DNA of 6,610 bases from a bacterium (lineage in GTDB: Bacteria; SZUA-79; Acidulodesulfobacterales; Acidulodesulfobacteraceae), in contig JAJYYR010000042.1 of assembly GCA_021800805.1 (NCBI GenBank), forward strand, positions 1 to 6,610, in the 5' to 3' direction. Position 1 is the stretch's first letter. Each line of letters opens with the position of its first letter. This document shows, piece after piece, positions 1 to 5,765 of the stretch. A program made the position numbers and the translations under genes. The notes under the pieces are model-generated. The model was not told where the DNA came from. It saw only the letters and a program-made list of their open reading frames with translations, and did not search any database.

Positions 1-370
1 AAATTCTTGCGCCGACCGATCCGGAACCGGCGGCAAATAAATAATTTTCGGCATGTTTTTTCGATTTTAAATTAAAAATAATCGTAAGGGGTCCGGGCCA
101 AAATTTCGATATTATGTCTTCTTCCCGCCTGCCCACCGCAGCGATGTTTACCAGCATATTCAAATCTTTAACTAATACGGGAAGCGGTTTATTGAAATTC
201 CGCCCCTTTAAATCGTAAATTTTTTGTACGGCGCGGTTGCTTAAGGCATTTCCGCCTACGGCGTAAGAAGTTTCCGTCGGATAGATTATAATGCCGGAGG
301 CTTGCAAATGGTTTTTGATATCTTTATAATCCTTATCGCTTAAAGCGTCGAAATCGTAAATTTTTATCAT
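1..370 (-). CDS. tsaC: Threonylcarbamoyl-AMP synthase, TsaC/Sua5/YrdC family (3' end outside window)
   Basis: The family makes L-threonylcarbamoyl-AMP from threonine, bicarbonate and ATP in the cytoplasm, the first step of t6A modification of tRNAs that read ANN codons. The first 123 residues are present; TsaC is usually about 190-210 residues and Sua5 about 340, so which form this is cannot be decided. Visible YrdC-fold motifs in order are YPTETSYAVGG (residues 30-40, family P-T-[DE]-T-x-Y-x-x-G), KGR...KPLPVLV (56-67, the basic nucleotide-binding segment), FWPGPLT (90-96) and GSVGARI (117-123, family T-V-G-x-R). The ATG at 370 gives a normal YrdC N-terminus. It lies 13 bases after the stop of the membrane-protein gene, and no clear Shine-Dalgarno sequence is seen, so expression may depend on upstream translation. 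It is the last visible gene of the leftward purH operon. Family assignment is firm; the symbol assumes the short form. Confidence 0.9.
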   Translation of the reverse strand, partial: MIKIYDFDALSDKDYKDIKNHLQASGIIIYPTETSYAVGGNALSNRAVQKIYDLKGRNFNKPLPVLVKDLNMLVNIAAVGRREEDIISKFWPGPLTIIFNLKSKKHAENYLFAAGSGSVGARI

Positions 371-383
371 TTTTATTTATTTT

Positions 384-806
384 TTATTTTTCCGGCGTTT
401 CTTTGTGCGACGAAACTATAACGTAAACTCCGCAGAGCGTGATAAATATTCCAAACCATCTCATAAGGGGAACCGATTCACCGAGCGTTAAAGCGGCAAG
501 TATGACGGTTATAATTATGCCGATGCTCACAAACGGATATGCGACGGACAGGTCTATTTTTGATAATACCTTTATCCAGAAAAACATCGATATTAAATAT
601 AGAACTATTCCGGCGGCGACAAATTTATCCGTAAAAATAATAAATAAAATTTTTATAATATTAATAAAAACGATATGCTTATGATATCCGGCGGTTTTTT
701 TTAAATTAATCATGCCGTATTTCATCAGCAGTTGGGCAAAAACGCCCATAAAAATACTTACCGAGAGATTTATTAGCACCTGCGGTTTTAATTTATGGGC
801 GGACAT
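384..806 (-). CDS. Four-helix EamA/SMR-type membrane transporter subunit, ArnE/ArnF-like
   Basis: A 140-residue inner-membrane protein of the drug/metabolite transporter superfamily. Four hydrophobic segments are visible at about residues 10-29, 62-79, 86-108 and 116-132, so it is a single EamA unit rather than the ten-helix duplicated form. Family features are Q-L-L-M-K-Y-G at the end of helix 1 (25-31), A-Y-P-F in helix 3 (89-92), and L-G-E after it (108-110) followed by a G-I-x-x-x-x-x-G-V helix. This pattern resembles SMR-like proteins such as ArnE/ArnF, which work as pairs to flip undecaprenyl-linked aminosugar, but no arn genes are in view and the substrate is unknown. The glutamate near residue 14 that is essential in EmrE-type exporters is absent, which argues against a classical drug pump. 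The start overlaps the end of purD by 14 bases, and AGGA at 814-817 lies 7 bases upstream, suggesting translational coupling. It probably dimerises with itself or an unseen partner. Confidence 0.75.
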   Translation of the reverse strand: MSAHKLKPQVLINLSVSIFMGVFAQLLMKYGMINLKKTAGYHKHIVFINIIKILFIIFTDKFVAAGIVLYLISMFFWIKVLSKIDLSVAYPFVSIGIIITVILAALTLGESVPLMRWFGIFITLCGVYVIVSSHKETPEK

Positions 807-2073
807 AAATTTTTCCTATATCTTTCCTGCAGTATTTATTTTCAAAATTAATTTTTTCTGCGATATCATAGACTATATCGGCTATTTCAGCCCCTTTTCC
901 TTTTGCGCAGATATTTAAAACCCTGCCGCCGTCCGTGAAGTATTTTTCGTTTATTTTTTTTGTTCCGGCGTGGAAAATTTCATATTCCGCGGTTTCCGTC
1001 CGTCCGGAATTTTGGAGTCCGTTCAACGAAATTTCTAATCCGGTTTTGTAATCCTTAGGATATCCGCCGGAAGCAAGAACGAGGCATATTGATTTATTAT
1101 CGTCGAAAATTAATTTATGGTCTTTTAAATTTTCTTTTATTACGCTTAAAAACAAATCTATTATATCGGATTCAAGCCTTATAAGTATAGCCTGCGTTTC
1201 CGGGTCTCCGAACCTTACGTTGAATTCGAGAACGTAAATTTCATCGCCTTTAATCATAAGACCGGCATAAAGTATTCCTTTATATTTTATTCCCTCTTTT
1301 TTAAGCCCTTCGAGAGCCGGTTCTATAACCGTTTTATTTATTTTATTTACAAGGTTTTCTGAAACATAAGGATTTGGCGTAACGGCGCCCATGCCGCCGG
1401 TATTTTCTCCGGCATCCCCGTCCCCGATTTTTTTGTAATCCATGCTTGTGATTAACGGCTTATAGGAAGCTCCGTCCGAGACTATCATATAAGACAGTTC
1501 AAATCCTTCGATGTAATCTTCTATTACGACGGTTTCCCCGCTTTTTCCGAATATTTTTCCGTTAAAAATAGAGTCCAATACTTTTTTTGATTCTTCCGCA
1601 TTTTCGGAGATAAAAACCCCTTTTCCGGCGGCAAGTCCGCTTGCCTTAATGACTAATGGATGTTTTTTTTGTTTAACGAAGTTTTCGGCGTCTTGAAAAT
1701 TTGTGAACGATTCGTATCCGGCAGTTTTGATATTATATTTTTTGAGAAAATCTTTAGCGAATTTTTTTGACGACTCTAAGAGAGACGCTTTTTTATCCGG
1801 TCCGAATATTTGTAATCCTGCCGTCGTAAATTCATCGGCTATGCCTAGAGACAGAGGAATTTCAGGTCCTACTACGGTTAAATCTATTTTGTTTTCAAGG
1901 GCGAAAGAAAGAAGCCCCTTTATATCGTCCTGCTTAATAGGAACGTTTACCGCAATTTCCGCCGTCCCCCCGTTTCCGGGAGCGCAGTATATTTCGGTCT
2001 CCTTTTTTGATTTTTTGATAGCGGAGACTATGGCGTTTTCCCTGCCGCCGGAGCCTATGACCAATATTTTCAT
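793..2073 (-). CDS. purD: Phosphoribosylamine-glycine ligase (GAR synthetase)
   Basis: Catalyses ATP-dependent joining of glycine to 5-phosphoribosylamine, the second step of de novo purine synthesis. It is a cytoplasmic ATP-grasp enzyme. The 426-residue length matches the family (E. coli PurD is about 430). Motifs in order: MKILVIGSGGREN at the N-terminus, VVGPEIPLSLGIADEF (about 67-82), the ATP-grasp segment LVIKASGLAAGKGV (about 140-153), GDGDAGENTGGMGA (about 217-230), and the metal and ATP-binding VLEFNVRFGDPETQA (about 281-295), followed by the C-terminal domain with HAGTK and DGGRVLN. One oddity is N in place of the usually invariant H of GGREH. The start is fixed by the canonical N-terminal strand. 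The gene begins 19 bases after purH stops, and I see no clear Shine-Dalgarno sequence in that AT-only spacer. Its end overlaps the next gene by 14 bases. Confidence 0.97.
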   Translation of the reverse strand: MKILVIGSGGRENAIVSAIKKSKKETEIYCAPGNGGTAEIAVNVPIKQDDIKGLLSFALENKIDLTVVGPEIPLSLGIADEFTTAGLQIFGPDKKASLLESSKKFAKDFLKKYNIKTAGYESFTNFQDAENFVKQKKHPLVIKASGLAAGKGVFISENAEESKKVLDSIFNGKIFGKSGETVVIEDYIEGFELSYMIVSDGASYKPLITSMDYKKIGDGDAGENTGGMGAVTPNPYVSENLVNKINKTVIEPALEGLKKEGIKYKGILYAGLMIKGDEIYVLEFNVRFGDPETQAILIRLESDIIDLFLSVIKENLKDHKLIFDDNKSICLVLASGGYPKDYKTGLEISLNGLQNSGRTETAEYEIFHAGTKKINEKYFTDGGRVLNICAKGKGAEIADIVYDIAEKINFENKYCRKDIGKIYVRP

Positions 2074-2092
2074 ATATTTATTTTTAATTTTT

Positions 2093-3685
2093 TTAATGTT
2101 TAAAATGTCTGATATTTGTAAAAATCATAGGGATATTTAATTTATTTGCCGCCTCTATGACTTCGTCGTCCCTTATAGACCCTCCCGGCTGTATTATACC
2201 GTTTACGCCTATTTCAGCCGCGTATTCCACGGAATCTTTAAAAGGGAAAAAGCCGTCGGACGCCATAACAAAACCTTTTATCTCCCCGTAAGCATTTTTC
2301 ATTTTTTCGCGGGCAAAGACGGCGCTGTCTATTCTCGACATCTGTCCCGCCCCTATGCCTGCGGTCGCTCCGTTTTTTGCATATACTATAGCGTTTGATT
2401 TTACGTGTTTGGCGATTTTCCAAGCAAATATAAGGTCGTTTAAAACCGGTTCCGGCATTTCAATGTTTGTGACGGTTTTGAAATTGGACGTAATGTCGGG
2501 GATGTCGTCTTTTTCCTGAACGAGGATTCCGCCGGAAGCGCTCCTGAAAGACAGTCGTTCGTTGTTCAGGCGCATAAAATCATCATTATAGCGTATTATT
2601 ATCGTGTTTTTTTTGGATTCTAATATTTTTAGCGCTTCTTTAGAATATTCAGGGGCTATAATTATTTCAACGAAAAAAGGTTTAATTTCGGCGGCGGTTT
2701 CTTTGTCTAATTTCTTATTAAAGCCTATTATCCCGCCGTAAGAAGATATTTCGTCTGTTTTTCTGGCTTTCAGAAAGGCGTCATTCAAGGAAATATCGCT
2801 GAGCGCCGCGCCGCAGGGGTTTGTATGTTTGATTATCGCGGAAAAAAAACCGTTTGTTTGATTTCCGTAAAAATCTTTAATGATGCCGAGAGTTGAATCT
2901 ATATCTAATAAATTGTTATACGATATATCTTTTCCTGAAAGTTTTTCGAAAGGCGAAGATGCGCCAGTTCCGTAAAAAGCCGCTTTTTGGTGCGGGTTTT
3001 CCCCGTATCTTAGATTGAATGACTTTTTGAGGTTAAAATTCAAATCTTTTCCGGTTTCGCTTCTATAAAAAGCGGCGTCTATAGCCGAACCGGCGTTTTT
3101 ATCCGGATTTAAAAAATCTGCTATCATTCCGTCGTATTCCGCGGTAAGTTTAAAGGTTTCATATGCGTAAATTTTTTTAACTTCAACCGGAATTTCCTGC
3201 TTATTTTTAAGAAATAAAATTATATCTTCATAAAAGGACGGGTCTATGACCACGGTTACGTCTTTAAAATTTTTCGCCGCCGCTCTTAACAGCGATACGC
3301 CGCCTATATCGATAAATTCAAGTTTTTCGTCGAAAGTTATATCTTTGTCCCTCATTTCTTTAAAAGGATAAAGATTTACTATGACGAAATCTATAGGGGT
3401 TATGTCGTTTCTTATTAAATCGTCTCTATGATTTTCATTGCCGCGTATAGACAAAATTCCGCCGAAAATAGCCGGATGTAATGTTTTTACCCTTCCGTCC
3501 AATATTTCGGGGAAGCCGGTTATTTCGTCTATTTTTTTTAATTTTGTAATACCGGCAGACTTTAAAAATTTATATGTATTGCCTGTCGCTATTACGGTAT
3601 AGCCGGCAATTTCCAGATGCGTCGCCAGTTCCGTTACTCCTTTTTTATCGTAAACGGATATAAGGGCATATCTTGTTTTGTGCAT
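2093..3685 (-). CDS. purH: Bifunctional AICAR formyltransferase / IMP cyclohydrolase
   Basis: Carries out the last two steps of de novo IMP synthesis in the cytoplasm: formylation of AICAR with 10-formyl-THF, then ring closure. At 530 residues it is full length. The N-terminal MGS-like cyclohydrolase domain (about 1-195) shows ALISVYDKKGV, GFPEILDGRVKTLHP (the conserved cyclohydrolase lysine lies in RVKTLHP), NLYPF and IDIGG. The AICAR transformylase part (about 200-530) shows LRYGENPHQKAAFY, SYNNLLDID, the catalytic KHTNPCG (K-H pair), SSYGGIIGFN, VKSNAIVYAKNGATAGIGAGQMSR, DGFFPF and the terminal QPGGSIRDDEV...RHFKH. All key residues seem present; the glycine loop reads ATGNT where STGGT is commoner. 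ATG at 3685 gives the canonical N-terminus, with AAGGAAA at 3695-3701 about 9-11 bases upstream. It is the first gene of the leftward operon, with the divergent intergenic region upstream. Confidence 0.98.
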   Translation of the reverse strand: MHKTRYALISVYDKKGVTELATHLEIAGYTVIATGNTYKFLKSAGITKLKKIDEITGFPEILDGRVKTLHPAIFGGILSIRGNENHRDDLIRNDITPIDFVIVNLYPFKEMRDKDITFDEKLEFIDIGGVSLLRAAAKNFKDVTVVIDPSFYEDIILFLKNKQEIPVEVKKIYAYETFKLTAEYDGMIADFLNPDKNAGSAIDAAFYRSETGKDLNFNLKKSFNLRYGENPHQKAAFYGTGASSPFEKLSGKDISYNNLLDIDSTLGIIKDFYGNQTNGFFSAIIKHTNPCGAALSDISLNDAFLKARKTDEISSYGGIIGFNKKLDKETAAEIKPFFVEIIIAPEYSKEALKILESKKNTIIIRYNDDFMRLNNERLSFRSASGGILVQEKDDIPDITSNFKTVTNIEMPEPVLNDLIFAWKIAKHVKSNAIVYAKNGATAGIGAGQMSRIDSAVFAREKMKNAYGEIKGFVMASDGFFPFKDSVEYAAEIGVNGIIQPGGSIRDDEVIEAANKLNIPMIFTNIRHFKH

Positions 3686-3712
3686 AATTATAAATTTCCT
3701 TTTTAATTTAAT

Positions 3713-3742
3713 TTGATTTTAAAATATTATCTATAGTAAAAT
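3713..3742 (+). promoter_or_regulatory. Candidate sigma70 promoter for the lipoprotein-kinase-rodZ operon
   Basis: On the plus strand TTGATT (3713-3718) and TAAAAT (3737-3742) are separated by 18 bases, an acceptable -35/-10 pair about 95 bases before the ATG at 3837. It overlaps the nearer purH promoter candidate, so the two directions might compete. Other AT-rich hexamers nearer the gene could serve instead. Confidence 0.25.
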
Positions 3743-3760
3743 GTATGTAAAATTTATTAT

Positions 3761-3789
3761 ATTCTACTAATTTTAAATATTTATTTCAA
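3761..3789 (-). promoter_or_regulatory. Candidate sigma70 promoter for the purH operon
   Basis: Read on the minus strand, TTGAAA (3784-3789) is followed after 17 bases by TAGAAT (3761-3766), a good match to the -35/-10 consensus with ideal spacing. Transcription would start roughly 65-70 bases before the purH ATG. A second, weaker pair lies closer: TTTACA (3746-3751), 16 bases, TAATAT (3724-3729). Either or both could act; AT-rich background lowers certainty. Confidence 0.4.
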
Positions 3790-3836
3790 TACCTTAAGAT
3801 TTAATAAAATTTGAATAATAGGAGAGGTAAGATTAA

Positions 3837-3998
3837 ATGAAAAAAATAAAACTTATAGCTCTTGCGCTGATTTTATTCGGCGCAATAAATTTTTTAAGCG
3901 GGTGCGCCCTTATGCTCGTCGGCGGACTTGCAGGCACTACCGGTTATCTTGCCGCAAAACAGGGTTACGGCGTCCAGTCTCCCGTAACCAAGAAATAA
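3837..3998 (+). CDS. Small 53-residue lipoprotein of unknown function
   Basis: The ATG at 3837 is preceded by a strong Shine-Dalgarno sequence, GGAGAGG at 3821-3827, with 9 bases of spacing. The product starts MKKIK, followed by a hydrophobic stretch and the lipobox L20-S21-G22-C23, a textbook lipoprotein signal peptide. Cleavage before C23 would leave a 31-residue lipidated peptide that opens with a glycine-rich hydrophobic segment (LVGGLAGTTGYLAA, residues 27-40) and ends in a polar basic tail (VTKK). This opening resembles the N-terminus of DUF3568-type and glycine-zipper lipoproteins, but the rest of such a domain is absent, so it is either a distinct microprotein or a shortened relative. 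Residue after C23 is A, compatible with outer-membrane sorting in Enterobacteria-type rules. It starts the plus-strand operon, 28 bases before the kinase gene. Coding is well supported by the start signals and signal peptide; function is unknown. Confidence 0.8.
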   Translation: MKKIKLIALALILFGAINFLSGCALMLVGGLAGTTGYLAAKQGYGVQSPVTKK

Positions 3999-4026
3999 CG
4001 ATGAAAATAATTAAACGGAGGGCGGA

Positions 4027-4938
4027 ATGGCGGTTACGGTTATAGGTTCTATCGCAATAGATAATATAGAAACTCCTTTTGATAAAACGGGAGACATTCT
4101 GGGAGGTTCGGCAACTTATTTTTCGCTGGCGGCGTCGTTTCTGACGGACGTAAAAATTATAGGCACGGTGGGAAACGATTTTGACAGGAAGCATTTAAAC
4201 GTTTTTAAGGACAGGTCGATAGACGTCAAGGGGATAAAGACGGAAGAAGGGAAAACTTTCAGGTGGAAAGGCAGGTACGGATACGATATGTCCGACCCTG
4301 AAACTCTTATGACCGAGCTCGGGGTATTTTCTTTTTTTAAGCCGGTGGTCCCCCACAGCTCAAAAAACGATATGCTTTTTCTTGCTAATATAGACCCCGA
4401 TATTCAGTTTGACGCATTAAAACAGATGGGCGCTCCAAGGCTCACCGCTCTCGATACTATGAATTTCTGGATAGAAGGGAAAAAGGAAAAACTTATGAAA
4501 GTTATTGAACTGACCGATATATTTATTATAAACGAATCCGAGGCAAGACTTTTGACGGGGGAGTCCTCTATTTTTTTATGCGCCAAAGCCATTCTCAAAT
4601 CAGGCGCCAAAATATTAATTTTAAAAAGAGGCGCTTACGGAGCCACGATGTTTTTTGAAAACAAATTCTTTATGGTTCCTGCTTATCCGTTAGAGAACGT
4701 AATAGACCCTACCGGCGCGGGGGATTCTTTTGCCGGCGGATTTTTAGGATATATCGACAATACCGGCGATATGACGTTCGAAAATCTTAAAAAAGCTCTT
4801 GTATTCGGAAATATTATGGCGTCTTTTGCCGTCGAAGGTTTTTCGGTAAACAGGTTTCTGTCTATAAGCAACGACGAAATTAAAGGCAGGTTTAAAAAAT
4901 TTAGGGAAATGACTTATTTTGAGGAGCTTTCAGAATAA
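4027..4938 (+). CDS. PfkB/ribokinase-family sugar or nucleoside kinase
   Basis: A 303-residue cytoplasmic kinase, the usual size for the family, which phosphorylates a hydroxymethyl group of a sugar or nucleoside using ATP. Visible features: N-terminal strand VTVIGSIAIDNI (3-14), the substrate-side glycine pair in GGSATYF (26-32), the N-x-x-E motif in NESEA (169-173), LKRGAYGA (199-206), and PfkB signature 2, DPTGAGDSFAGGF (227-239), with catalytic base D233 and the GAGD anion hole. Substrate is not readable from these motifs; ribokinase-like, adenosine/nucleoside-kinase-like and ADP-dependent-like specificities are all open, although the GGSATYFS opening and the LDTMNFW segment (142-148) mark a recognisable uncharacterised subgroup. 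The ATG at 4027 matches the canonical N-terminus and follows GGAGGG (4017-4022) by 4 bases. It lies 28 bases after the small lipoprotein and 37 bases before the TPR lipoprotein, so probably in one operon. Confidence 0.9.
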   Translation: MAVTVIGSIAIDNIETPFDKTGDILGGSATYFSLAASFLTDVKIIGTVGNDFDRKHLNVFKDRSIDVKGIKTEEGKTFRWKGRYGYDMSDPETLMTELGVFSFFKPVVPHSSKNDMLFLANIDPDIQFDALKQMGAPRLTALDTMNFWIEGKKEKLMKVIELTDIFIINESEARLLTGESSIFLCAKAILKSGAKILILKRGAYGATMFFENKFFMVPAYPLENVIDPTGAGDSFAGGFLGYIDNTGDMTFENLKKALVFGNIMASFAVEGFSVNRFLSISNDEIKGRFKKFREMTYFEELSE

Positions 4939-4963
4939 CTTATGCTTATAAATTATAAAATAT

Positions 4964-4978
4964 GAGGGAAACACAATT
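4964..4978 (+). promoter_or_regulatory. Ribosome binding site and ATT start codon of the TPR lipoprotein
   Basis: GAGGG at 4964-4968 stands 7 bases before ATT at 4976-4978, the spacing expected for initiation. The reading frame that begins there gives a canonical lipoprotein signal peptide. The frame is closed upstream by TAA at 4949-4951, and no ATG, GTG or TTG occurs in it between that stop and the signal peptide. The only nearby ATG (4962) is in another frame and stops after eight codons. Confidence 0.65.
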
Positions 4979-5755
4979 AAAACCTTAAAGTTTATCGGCT
5001 TATTTTTTCTTATAACCGTTGTTTTTGCGGCATTATCTGGTTGCGGTCTGTCGCAGGTTCCTAAAAAGAATAAGCTTAAATCCAACCTATACTACAGGCT
5101 CGGCGTCGGTTTTTACCAGAACGGAAATTTCATAAAAGCGATGCAGGAGTTTATCAAAGCGAAGACCTTAAATCCGTATTCGGCAAAAAATTACAATGCG
5201 ATAGGAATGGTTTATATGGAAACCGCCAGAGAAGGCAAAGCCCTAAAAAATTTCAAGAAAGCGGTAATGATTAATCCGCAATTTTCCGACGCCTATTACA
5301 ATTTAGCTATCATTTACATAAAAAGAAAAAATTACCCGCCCGCAAAAATATATCTGAAAAAAGCGTTGAAGAATCCTTTCTACAACAGGCCGTATCAAAG
5401 CTATACCCAGCTGGCAAAAATATATTTTGCGGAAAATAAGCCGGAAAAAGCAAAAAAAATATTAACCATATCCAGACTTCTTGATAAGAAATATTTTTTA
5501 ACGTATTATTATCTCGGCAAGTATTACCTTATTAAAGGAAATTTAAACAAAAGTCTGCATAACTTTAAAAAAGTTATAAAACTCGATATGTTTTTTACGC
5601 CCGCGAAATATTATGAGGGAGTGATATATTTTAACCGAAAAAGATATAATAAAGCTAAAAAAATATTTTCTTCCGTATATGAACAGAATAAAATGAACAA
5701 ATATGGAACGGAGTCTTTAAATTATCTGAAAAAAATAATGCTATATTCAAAATAG
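4976..5755 (+). CDS. TPR-repeat lipoprotein, PilF/PilW-like, probable ATT start
   Basis: Read from ATT at 4976 the product has 259 residues. Residues 1-23 are a textbook lipoprotein signal peptide: charged start (M)KTLKF, hydrophobic core, and lipobox L20-S21-G22-C23. The mature part is almost entirely tetratricopeptide repeats, about six of them, near 37-70, 71-104, 105-137, 140-172, 174-207 and 209-240, with typical pairs such as A-Y-Y-N-L-A-x-x-Y and A-x-x-x-L-K-K-A. It would be a lipid-anchored periplasmic scaffold. Immediate linkage to rodZ recalls PilF/PilW, the lipoprotein that helps PilQ secretin assembly in type IV pili, whose gene lies upstream of rodZ in gammaproteobacteria; the repeats alone cannot prove that role. 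The first ATG in frame (5141, residue 56) would remove the signal peptide and most of the first repeat, so I reject it as the start. The stop overlaps the Shine-Dalgarno sequence of rodZ. Confidence 0.85.
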   Translation: MKTLKFIGLFFLITVVFAALSGCGLSQVPKKNKLKSNLYYRLGVGFYQNGNFIKAMQEFIKAKTLNPYSAKNYNAIGMVYMETAREGKALKNFKKAVMINPQFSDAYYNLAIIYIKRKNYPPAKIYLKKALKNPFYNRPYQSYTQLAKIYFAENKPEKAKKILTISRLLDKKYFLTYYYLGKYYLIKGNLNKSLHNFKKVIKLDMFFTPAKYYEGVIYFNRKRYNKAKKIFSSVYEQNKMNKYGTESLNYLKKIMLYSK

Positions 5756-5765
5756 GGCATATTTT

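Larger units (their letters stand above)
3686..3836. promoter_or_regulatory. Divergent AT-rich intergenic region between purH and the lipoprotein operon
   Basis: The 151 bases between two outward-facing operons are almost entirely A and T and must carry the promoters for both. Candidate elements are listed separately. I found no palindrome resembling the E. coli PurR operator, no purine-riboswitch-like helices in the short purH leader, and no open reading frame. The extreme AT content makes chance matches to the -10 consensus common. Confidence 0.7.

Noticed and set aside
439..684. Plus-strand ORF inside the transporter gene
   Set aside because: It is the antisense of a protein with clear EamA motifs and has no recognisable domain or ribosome site.
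1703..2140. 145-residue plus-strand ORF opposite purD
   Set aside because: Antisense of the conserved N-terminal half of PurD; its composition mirrors the opposite strand and no motif is seen.
2238..2423. 61-residue minus-strand ORF inside purH in another frame
   Set aside because: Out-of-frame reading of the conserved AICAR transformylase region, very rich in R and K, with no independent start signals.
3686..3760. Purine riboswitch in the purH leader
   Set aside because: The leader is short and almost pure A/T, with no paired helices or conserved junction bases of a purine aptamer.
3937..4194. 85-residue minus-strand ORF opposite the lipoprotein and kinase starts
   Set aside because: It is an antisense shadow rich in R, lacks a ribosome site and lies over two well-supported plus-strand genes.
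4962..4988. Eight-codon ORF starting at ATG 4962, possible leader peptide or frameshifted start of the TPR gene
   Set aside because: It has no ribosome site of its own, is nearly all within the ATT-start region, and joining it to the TPR frame would need a -1 shift without a classical slippery heptamer. The ATT start explains the data more simply.
5141..5755. TPR protein starting at the first in-frame ATG, giving 204 residues
   Set aside because: This start cuts through the first TPR repeat and discards a perfect in-frame lipoprotein signal peptide. No Shine-Dalgarno sequence precedes it.
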